Below, one piece after another: positions 36,919 through 48,900 of a stretch of DNA of 64,000 nt. Made by a program: the position numbers and the translations under genes. Position 1 is the stretch's first letter. Each line of letters starts with the position of its first letter. The notes below the pieces were generated by a model. The model was not told the DNA's origin. It ran no database searches and worked only from the letters and a program-made list of their open reading frames with translations. The stretch is from Atrina japonica (taxonomy: Eukaryota; Mollusca; Bivalvia; Pterioida; Pinnidae): the NCBI GenBank assembly GCA_030159075.1, contig BROG01000970.1:1-64000 (forward strand), given 5' to 3'.

Positions 36919-39900
36919 GTACACACTGTATGTTGGGTTGCATTTATTTTTCGTGCTATTTTTAAAATCTTATGTTAACAAACAATTTGTCTTGTCGAGC
37001 AGGTCCCATTTACTGCTGGGTAAACGTAGGAAATGCAGATATTGTCTTGTCTAGGAGTTCATATTTACTGCTGGGTATTTCAATATAAAATCCCAACGCA
37101 GGAAACATAGATAATTTGTCTTGTCTAGGAGTTCCCATTTACTGCTGAGTAAACGCAGGAAATGCAGGTAGAGTTCCCATTTACTGCTGGGTAAACATAC
37201 GAAACACAGATAATTTGTTTTGCCTTACAGTGCCCAGTTGCTGCCGACTTAGACAGACAGAAAATGCTCGGTCTCTGCCAATCTAATTTAAAACCGATCT
37301 CTTATCGCTCCCGTTTTCTGATATGTCGCGTATAGGATCTAACGCAATGCGCTATGAGGTCACGTAGATGTGTCATTTTCGACCAATGAAAAAGCGACTT
37401 ACAGAATCTTATAAGTGATCAAATAGCAAAGAAATGTAAACATTTTTAACATTATAAACAACACTGAACACAGAAATACGGTAGTACAGAATTATATTCA
37501 TAACCCTGGATGGGTTCGAATAAAAAAAAACATATTCTGATGGGATTTTGCGGACTGACGGTTTCCTTTTTGTATAAAATAAATAACATCTCTGTGCCAT
37601 TAATTTTTGTAAGTCGCATTTTTATTGGTTGAACATCACACATTTACGAGAGGTCACCCCATAGCGGATTACGTTAGATCCTCTACGTGACACACCAGAA
37701 AACGGGAGCGGTGAGAGATCGGTTTTTAATTGGATTGGGTCTCTGCCAAGCAGATATAGAAAGGAAATTGTATACATTTACATTCATGACATCTGGGCTA
37801 ATACCTAGTTATTATATTTTCTTTAAACTTTTGATCACTGCATACCCGAAAATTTTCGCCACCGTTTAATTTTCGCCCTTGACCGAGAGCCTGAGGGCGA
37901 ATTTAAAATGAAAGCGGACTTTCCAAGCTAAATAACTGAAGCAAGGATATGTATGACATCCATAAGATTGTGGTGGTTTAGGGCAAATTTCGCATTACCT
38001 GTGTTTACCGAAAAAGAAGTATTTCGATTTTTGTTTACTTTTAGTATTTGTACATGCTGTACAGTAACAAATAAAGACTATACACAGGCACAACACATCT
38101 TATATTCCTATATATTTTGTGAAAATAAGGTCAGGTCCAGTGTGGTATGCATATATACAAATAGTAAGGTTGAATGAATCAATTGCAATTGAAAAAGTGG
38201 CAAACTGGGTTTCTCATGCAATTTTTACAAAATATATAGGAGTTTAAGAATTTTGATGCTTGTGTATATTTCTTTTTTGTTACTGTATAAGTGGTAAGAA
38301 AAGAGAAAAAGAAAAGGAAAGAAAAAAAGGACAGCTAAATAACCCTTTAAGAGGGATGAGTACTGACTGCTTTCTGTCGTAAAGGGTAAAATAAGAATGG
38401 CCGAAAATTCTAGGCATACAGTAATTCCAAATGTAATTTCTAGCGTTTTTACGACTTTGTTTTTATTATAATACACCGCATAGTTGTTTGATTTCACGGG
38501 GAAAATATTTCGCGCTCTTCTGAAAGGAACTTTTTCATGAGTGTTAAATGTCGTGCAAGATAGGTTACGAATTGTCTTTCTGATGCTTCATAAGCGTAAA
38601 ATATTACATTCAAGAGTATTTATTTTCGTGGAATTGTCGTTTACCGTGAATATAGCGAAATTGAATCTCCCGCGAATAAAAACATTCATCATTTATTTTT
38701 ATATACATGATTGTTTTTGGTGATAGAGTTATACCAAAAGTACAGAAGAAAAATACCACAAAATCATATAATTCTAGACTGTGATATTTGAATTATTGCA
38801 GGTATCCACTGACTTACAGCAAGAACAGATGCTTTGCTTAAAAGAGCTAGCTGAATTAATCCCTGATGATTTCTTGTTCATCCCAACAAGCGAGGTAACT
38901 CTATTGTCATTGCTTTTAAGCCGGTTCACACACAAGTTTTGTACGCAAACTTTGATCATGTGAACAGTATGAAAGGCTGTTTGGGTCACAAACGGGATGA
39001 ACTCATGCGATGACAACTTTCACGTTAAAAATAATTTTTAACCCCTTAAAACTCCATTTTAACGTGTTAAAACATATTTTTTCCCACAAGTAGTGACTTT
39101 TAACGTGAAAGACGTTTTTGTATGCAAAACCCATTTCATCGCTTAAGTTTTGCTTGCACGTAAGTCATAATCAAACACTTGCATGCAAGATTGTATTTTG
39201 ACCGAGAGGAAACAGCCAATCAGAACGCTTCTTACATCATAAAGAGAACAATCAGAAATGAACTGAGTAGGGTAAAAAGTTAAATTCGTATTTACGATAT
39301 TTGCTAAACGAAATAAAGAAATCTTTAGATTTTATCTGATAATGTAGATATATATTGCTTGGAGTATCTGCACACGTTAGATGTAAAATGTCAACGATGT
39401 TTAGTACCTAAAAACGTGACCAAATGACAGTGTGTTTCGATCTTGGAGATACCATTTCCCGGACAGAAAAAAAAATGTTATGTCAAATTGAGTCACTGAT
39501 ATTGAGCAAACGAACAAGTTTTTTTAATCGAACTATTATTGGAATAAAGATACATATTTAGATTTTCAAAATATATAGAAATCAATAGACTATGTCGGTA
39601 TTTTATGCACAAACTTTTGTTGTAATGAAAATGCGTCTCGCTATCTGGCGCCATTTCATTAATAATTAAACGAAACGAGGCCTCTGATTGGTTAATTTCA
39701 TCACGTAAGTTCATATCGTAATTTTCCATTTCTGACGCTTTAAAAACCTGTTTTGCATGCAAAAACTTAAAAATCAACAGCAACGCGTTTAAATGTCCTC
39801 TATCACGTAAAAAAAATCACTATTTGCATGCAAAAAGGGGGTTTTAACGCGTTGAAAGTGAATTTTAACGTGGAAGTTGTCATCGCGTAAGTTCATCCCG

Positions 39901-42900
39901 TTTGTGACCCAAACGGCCTTTCATATGTCAAAGAAAACTTTGACCAAAGTCCATCAAAGAACACAGACGGACTTTGATGAAATAGAAACTCATCCTATTT
40001 TTCTTGTACAAGTTTTCTTGGTCAATATTTTTTTACGCAAACTTTGATCATGTGAACGGTCAAAGAAAACATTGATCAAAGTCCATCAAGGAACTTTGAA
40101 GGACTTTGATGGAATTCAGCCAGTCATAGCAGATATTCGATATGACGAAATCAATGTATACATGTTACAAGCACATGGTTCCTGTATTTTCTTGTGCTAG
40201 TCGCTCGAAAAACTTTGATAGTGTATACGGGTGACTTCATCAAAGAAGCTTTCTTTGACAGACTTTGACAAAGAAAACTTTGATCGTGTGAACGGGGCTT
40301 TAGCGATTCATAAATCAAGAGAGATAACTCCAGTCAACAAGCATTTGTGGCGTTTATATCGATGGCAACCAAAAGTTATTCCCCTAATTTGGTTTTAATT
40401 TGGCTTTATTACTCACCAGTGGATCTGATCATTTGGCAGACAATGCTGATTCATCCATGTCACCTGATCTCATCCTTGGGTTTTCCAGATGAATATTATC
40501 AACATAATACCAAAGTTATAATGTTCAAGACGATCGTTTCTGTCAATTAGACTTCATCAGTTGAGCTCCAATTTTAAATGGATTTTCCCAAATGGAAAAT
40601 GGTATCATGCAAGGCCAAGTGATAAATCTAAATGCAAAGTCAAAATCCGTCTAAGAGTAACCCCTATAAAAAGATGACTATCTTAGCGTTTGAAGTATTA
40701 AGAGTGTCTTAAAAAGGTGTTATCAGTGCAAAATAGTACTTAAGTATAAGGTGTGTTTTTCCGCTTAAATGTATAAAGTTAAAAGAATAACACTTATATC
40801 TATCTTACACCCCCCCCCCCCCACACACACATATATATCGAATTTATTTTTGTAAAAAGAATCCCGATGGACATTAATGAAGTATTAGCAAAGCAAATAA
40901 GTGCAGTCAAACCCAGATTTATTGGAATCGAAGGGGGTGATTTTTTCTTTAAAATAAACAGGGTATAATGAAATATAGAAATTTGGCCGGGAATCCAAAT
41001 CATTTTGATGTAACAGGGTCAATATTAAAGTGCCATGATAACCCAAAAATTATTTTTGATATAATAAAATTTGTTTATTTTCAAGTATTTTCCTCCAATC
41101 GAAATATAATTTAACGAATTAGTTATTGCGTAATTGCACGATAAAGTTGCCGTTTGCACCTGGCCACTAACTTCGTAGCATCATGTTTCCGACAACTTCC
41201 GATAATTACCATAAACAGAAGATGACGTCACTGGATGAACATTTCATTCAGTGTTGTTTGTAAACAAAACGACCACACGTATATTAAAAAAAATATATAT
41301 GGAGACGAGTGGATTTCCCGATACCTCCTCGGATTATAGCGAACTGTCGCTATCGTGTGGATCTTCATCATTTGACGACAGTGATGAAAATTGTTTTTTA
41401 CATGAAAATGACGATTTTGAAGAACACCAGACACAGACTGCGATCCACCCATACCAGTTTGAACCATATGCCTCCAACACCGATACAGACGGCGACGAGG
41501 ATGAATATCAACACGAGGACAGAATGCAGGACTCTTCATGGTTATTTCTTTATTAATTTATTCATTTACTATTTATAACGCTCGGTGTTGTGTAGAATAA
41601 AAAGGGGGGTCAATTAAGTTAACAGTCATGTTTAAATACTGTGCGACTAAAACGAAGTATATTACCGTAAGTTCTGGAAACCTGAACATTTAACTCAAAA
41701 GTATTGTCTGAATAAAAATTTGCAATATACAAATAGATGAATGATGTCTAAATAAAATTTGCAATATACAAATAGATGAATGAACAGAATAAAACATTGT
41801 ATGCATATATTTACAATTTACCTCACAGGGGCAGATCAGTATTTTTTGAAAGGGGGGTTCCAAAGCTATAATAAAAATGCACGAAAATCACAAATTTTGT
41901 CAACAAAAAAAGGGGAGTAGACACCCCTCTGTATTCGCCACTTCCTCACTTGCTGCCTTGAAAGCCTATATAGATAATCCATTTCACTCCAGCAGTTCTA
42001 GGGTTTTATGTCGAAGCAACAGTTTATTTAGCTAAATCATGTCTTCCAAAGTAAGAGGTCAGTTGTTGGAAGATCCCAGAGTATCCATCAGTTCCCACAA
42101 TGAAGCTTATGTCTATTTGAAAGGGTTTTATTTTACTGCATCAATATAAAAATTCAAGTGCGGAAGAGACCAGAGAAACTGGAGCCTCCACATATACAAT
42201 TCGAATTCCTGTCCAGATGATATTTTAAAATTTAATTTTCCTTGCAGTGCTTTCTTATTGTTATATAGGTGCAAAATATGATTTCTTCAAAAAAGAAGGG
42301 GGTGTCACAATGTTTTGTTATATGGACATAAACAGCTCTAGACAAGATTAGAATAATAAATTTTATTAAATATCATGAAATATAATATTAAATGCAAAAT
42401 TATACACTGGGAGATTTTCCAGATATATATAAATGAAAATGAGATAGATATGTACATTTACACTATATTGTTACAAATTGTAATTTTAAACTTTACATGT
42501 ATATTGACCTTTATTACATATATTACCAGTGACATGTAGACTTTGTTCAAACTCTGATTAAACAGGGGGAGAAAAGTCACAAAAGCAAATTTAAGAAATA
42601 AAACTAAAAATATCTAATTTCATTTTAATAGGTGTAAATGTGAGAATTGTATAGTCATGCCAACACATCGCACACCGCTACCCCTGCTCTTGCCTCCACG
42701 ATCACCTCGAGGCATTATATCAGTTTAAAATATAATTTTACTCTATCTCGTATGATCATTTCCTTTGTATACAAATAAACCGGAAGTGCATCTGTTCATC
42801 TACTGACGTCACAGATAAATAATCTACGGAAGAACACGAGTGGCTTTGCAGTAGAATGCAATTAGCACACCTGTATTAAAATATCTTAATGTACTAATTT

Positions 42901-45900
42901 AAATTTTATAAAATTTATGTTTTTATGCAAAATAGATGTTAATACAAGTTTGGACAAATTTTCAAAGGGTAGAAAATTTCGACTCACATGGCACTTTAAT
43001 GGGTTTGACAATCTGCAATAGTTTTGTTTTGGATGTATCTAATTTTTAATTCATGTTATCAGTTGAAAAATACTATTTGTGAATACTGTAAATTACTTTT
43101 ATTTTGCATGAAATTTAATTTCGCGTTAAGCCGCGCGACACCTCGTACGCGAATTCAAATTCATCGCGTAATTTTATACACAATTATTACCCAATTTTCG
43201 CGATGTCCATCCATGTCTTTTGTAACACTATGAGGTACGGGAAGAAAATACTTTAAGTAAAAGAAAATATCAATTTGTAAATAAATATAAACTGATAATA
43301 AAATTGGTGTGCCCTGTGATAAATCGTAACATGTACTTAATGAGAAATACATGCAGCTGATTAAGTTACACAATGAAATTCATGTTTCGGACAAGCTGAT
43401 TAAGTTACACAATGAAATTCATGTTTCGGACAAACAACTTGTCAACACATTTCGATTAAACTTAATTATATATAAGCATCGAAAACAAATATAGAAATGA
43501 AATTTCGACATCGACAATTGTTGCAGCTGCAAGGTTAAATAGGTCAATATCTGTCATCGTCATCCTTTGTAAACAAGTTTTGATTGTAATGTTAAATAAT
43601 ATAATGTACTAAAATTGTACTAATTTTGATGGTGTAAAAAGGTCACGGAAGGTGAAACTTTGACAGATTTTGATATGCACATCGCCAGTATTTTCTCAGG
43701 TTCTTTGTTGATCAGAATGCGAGAGAAACTTCTAGAATTCTGGTGTTCTATGTTGTTCGGAATTGACCTTCGTATATAAGCACCAGGGTTTTAGAAGGCA
43801 AGAGAGACCAGCATTGAGAGACTGCCATTTTGACACAAGCTACTGTCGCCTTTATGTGTTATTGATGTTACACTTGCTGTTCAATAAAATCTATACGATC
43901 ACGAGCTGTTTATTGATTCTTAGTGGGTTACACTTTGTTTTAGTTTCATCGGATTTCACAGAATGTATTTGTTGATTAATGATATTTCGTCGGTATCACT
44001 GTCCGTGAGGACCATGATTTACTTTGTTCCTTTTCTGTAGTGTCGTAGATCGTAAGGCCGTTTTGCAATGATAGTCATTGCGCATACCCGGATGATTGTG
44101 ATGGACTCTAATTGCTTAACGGCTTTACCACTAGATCTTACAACCCGAGAGATTTTAGAATGAAACAAAGTAAATTATTGTCCTCACGGACAAAGACATT
44201 AGAAATCACCTATCTATATAAAATAGCCTAGGTATATCGCAAAATATTCAATGAAAATTAAAACAATGCAAACATCGCAGGGACATAAAACAATTGCAAA
44301 CATTGAAGGGACATAACTCTTACTAAAAAAAATCGCAGTTGAGTTCGTAATACGATCGACACGTTACATTCGTAGAGGTTTGTCAAATTCAAATTCAAAT
44401 GTTTTTCTAGTTTTAAACGCGAATTCAGATATTCGCGAAAAGACGAAGGAAGATGACCTCGCGAAATGTGGAATAAAAGTAATCTACAGTAAGTCCAATG
44501 CTGATTTACTTAGTATATACAGTTGACTTCACTTCTAACGAGATCGCTTTTAAGGTGATTCCGTTTATAACGAGAATATTTCTATTTCGGTTACTGTTCA
44601 ATTCTGTATATTTCCGAACGCCTATGACGAAATAATATAACGAGATATCACTTGTAACGAACTTGAAAATTTGTCCCGATGACGGTTTCATCATGTAGTT
44701 TTAGTGATGTTTAACTAGGTGTGTTACAAACAAGACATACGATAGCTATCCATTGTTATTTGAAACAATAGATAATGTTTTTGGTTTTTTTTCAAATACA
44801 GTAAACTTAAGCTTTACTAAGATTTGATTGACTGTTCTGTAACTCGTGGCTTAGATGTCATTTTGTGTCATTATTACATGGTAAAATTCATATTACATAT
44901 CATATCAGCCCAAGGGCTCAATATTAGAATATGATATGTGATATGAATTTTAACCATGTTATAACCTGTTTATCATATACAAACAGTACAACTTGCAAAT
45001 TATGTTGATTGATTTCACTGAAAGTATCAGTTTTATATTTTGAAGTGAATTAAATGAATTAAGCAAGGAATGTTTGCTTCAATAAATTTTAACCGCATTG
45101 TTAAATTTATTTTCTTTATCAGTTACTTCGTCCAGTTCCATTATCCTGGTTGCCAAATCCTGCAGTACCTTATCGCCTTCTTTTGACATTGCAAACAAAC
45201 AATATGTCGTCCGACGCAACGCTCCGTTTGAAGTCGATAAGTCCCGAGGTGTCCCGTTTCATAAATTCCGAAGTACGTGATACGGAATTTTGCATGGCCG
45301 GTCTGATATTGATACGGATTTTTGCATGGCCGGTCTGATATTGATACGGATTTTTGCATGGCCGGTCTGATATCGGTTAGTTGATTCTGGCGATATAATA
45401 CCATACAAAACTTATATATAAAGTACTAAGTATATGATAAAACGTTGTATAAATAATACATAGGTAAACCTATGGAGAGGGCGAAGACATTCATCAACAG
45501 TTTTACATGTTCAATTAATTCCTTTGGGGATTCCGTCGTGTTGCCCCCTGCCGGGGGCAACACGACGGAATCACCAAAGGGATTAATATTCAGTGTTTTT
45601 ATCACGTAAATGTCCCGGTCATTCACTCATTGTTTTAAATAAAATATTGATTGGCTGACTGTTTCTTCTGTGCTAAAACTTAAAAATAGAATCTATGTGG
45701 TATTTATTAGTCATGAATTAAATGCACAAACATGTTTTTATGCAATATATTTTTCTCTATCCCAGCATATCCATAATTTCGTGTAGTTCACATTACCAGA
45801 ATAATTGAGGCGCTTCGTGATCGGGTTTGATATACAACCCTAGTCGTTATGGCCTAGTCTCGGTCTACAAAACGTTTCTTAGTGTGGTGGTTTATTACTT

Positions 45901-48900
45901 TGTTTGCAATGCGCTTTTAAGTAATGGTTTTGCATTTCCGACATTTTGTTTATGTCACGAGCAAATTCCCGATGTGAGCAAAATTTTTACCATTAGTAGT
46001 ACGGGTCCCCGGATGTAATAGGAATAAAAAATGTGAGCTTCTCTACATATATGAGGGCTTCACCCTCTATAATTAAGTTAGCTTACCGAACTGGTTATCA
46101 ATCAATATCAACTGTAATCTTACCTCATTCCGTATAACGAGATCTGGTTATAACGAGATATAAATTTTTCTCCCTTCAAATTCGGTATAAGTGGAGTTGC
46201 ATGTAACAGTTTCTGGAATGTTTCTTAGCATTGTGTATATACTATACAGAAGAACCTCGCCCAAAGACAACCTTCCTTAGGAGATAACCTCGCTAGAGCA
46301 ATTCAAACCAGTGATGTCTGATTAGCGAGGTTCCACTGTTAATAATTATGTATATGTAGTATATTTTGTTTTCTATTTTAGCTCTCCATATTACAAGGCG
46401 CCACCAACTACGTTCAGTATCTGAAAAACGTGCTGCAGGATTCTTACCATTATGAGCCTTTTCAGAATCCATTATGCGATTCAAAATCTTCTGATGATGA
46501 TGCAAACTGCCAGCAAACCATTATTCAGACAAAAAATGGCGACCATTTTGATTATCCACTCTGTTCTTGTTCAGATCAGGGACTTGACCATGTCAATGAA
46601 AACTCCTGTAAGTCAATACTTTCCGAGTCCGATTGCGGAAGCATGGATATACAAGATGATGTTTTTGAGAACTATATCATTCCAGCTTACGGTTTGGAAA
46701 ATTCTCAGTTGACTTCGTGCGCAGACATTACAGATAGTTATTTGTTAAGTAATGGTGTTGATGGCAGTAGTGAATCTTGTTCTACTTCGTCCGTTTCTCC
46801 GAAAGATATGACTAGTAAAATGAACGACATGTTCACAAACATCAACACAAAACACTCTATAAATGACGATGGTAGCCATTCCGCCTGTTTTGTGACTGAG
46901 GGTGCAGCTAATTCCAATGTGAATATGGCCAACGGAACCGGAAATCACCATGACACCACATATGAATACGATTCTGAAAATTCCAGTCATTTTAACGTGG
47001 TGCCTTTTATTGAAGGATATTCATTGAGATTTCCATTTTCCTCTAAATTAGCAAAGGATTACCCAGTATTGTCGTCGCTGTTGGACAACGAGGACTCCTG
47101 CGAGAAGACAGATGACACAAGAGAACAGGAAGACCAAGAGATAGATACACATAATTCTACTGAAACCTCTAAATCTGAATTAATGAACTCCAATGATGAC
47201 ATTAACACAAAAGGTAAAGATAAAGAAAATTAACTTTATGCAAATTACCCTTTTTTGCGACATTCCAATTTTGTCGAAATAATTCGTTATGTTTTTCGTG
47301 TTCTCTTAACGGAGGTTGGGGATTGGGGGGGGGGGGTGATGATGTAGAGAAATTGAAATATGAGAATTTTTAGTTTTAAACTTTTATTTAATTATGAAAA
47401 TAGCAAAAGAAAAAGAAGAATTACAGTTTTATGCAAATTACCCATTAACCCTCATTTTTGTCGAAATAAATTAATTATGAAATCTGTCTTACGGGAAGGA
47501 GTGATGTAGTGAAATTGAAATATGAGAGAGAAATTTTTAGTTTTTAAGTTTTATTTAATCACGAAAATAGCAAACGTCTGAACAAAGTTGAATTCGACGG
47601 GGTTTCTTACAAAATACTTTATCAGAAGTACACGCACAGTTTATAGAGTTATGTAGTGGTTGACATGCTTAACATCACGTATTTAAACTTTTACGAAATT
47701 CACGAATGCATGACAGTCGTTATGTATTTCAGGTTCTGTATTACGGAGACCAAAAAACGGATTCATAAGATTTTCTGTAGAATATAGGAAGAAGTTGGCG
47801 AAACAGCATCCAAAACTAGACAATAGAGAGGTATCCAAAATGCTAGGATCTAAATGGAGAAAGATGAGTTACGAAGAAAGGAAACCGTATGAGTAAGTCT
47901 TCATTTCATATGATTAATGATCTGTATTTTGCACCTATCTATGTTGGTGTTTTAGGGATAAAAATGTAGATATGTGTGCCCTTTCTAGTTCACCAATACC
48001 TCGAATGACTTACTGCGATATATTGCTGCAAGTTTTTGTGTGCTGTGTGGCTATGTATACATTTTAAAACGTGTTAAATTTCAGATTTGATATATTGCAT
48101 TGATATGCTAGAGGTAACAAAATATATGAATGTCGGTAACCCTGCACTATTGATAGGATAGATAGGGTAAGACTCAAGTGATAAAATCGATTTTTTTAAC
48201 CTATTATGTTAAGGAAATTATTCTTTTTTTGCATTTTTCCTCTTTGTTCCTTATACATGTATCAGTTTTCATTGATAGTAGGCATTAAAATTTCTCAGAT
48301 CTAAATACAATGTACATGTAATTTAAATTGTATTTTGAATTAATGTCTTCCTTTGTCGTGTTTGTTGAATTTTATGTAAATTATCATTTCTAATTCAGAA
48401 TGCAATTTGAGAGCGACATAAAGGACCTCCGAGAAAAGCATCCAGAGTGGCGTTATGCACCAATGAAGAGGTTGAGTCATGACCTAATTGAACCCATGCC
48501 AAGTCGTCTGCGACCAAGAGAAACATTGAAAAGAAAGGTTAATTGAGTTCAGACTACATTAGAATTATATTTTGTATGCAATATCAAATATTGACAACCT
48601 TCGTAGATGCAGATATAGATATTTTACTACTTCGTCTCACAGAAATACTTGGTGGATATATCAACATAGCCGATTATATGACGTATGGTTTAAATAGACA
48701 TGTCAATTGATGATTATAAAAAAAAAACCCCTCACATGTGTTTGTTTCACTTTCATAAATAAATATCGTCTGCTACAAACAAGTTGACAGTCAAGCTTGT
48801 GATCTGGCTTAAGTAGGTTTCTTCTACAATAGTGAGTTGTACATTCAATAAATCCAAGCCATAACCGCCATAGTTTTGTCATTTAATTTAGTAAGGTCTG

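Larger units (their letters stand above)
43084..44491. mobile_element. Possible TIR element bounded by tactgta(a/g)attacttttatt ends
   Basis: The left end tactgtaaattacttttatt and the right end, its reverse complement with one mismatch, are each followed inward by TTTCGCG-type motifs. The interval holds a candidate solo LTR and a separate foldback, so these ends could instead belong to two MITEs of one family. Confidence 0.4.

Noticed and set aside
45141..45404. 87-codon minus-strand frame with PCKNPYQYQTGHAK repeats.
   Set aside because: Product of the 31-bp triplicate; no homology recognised.
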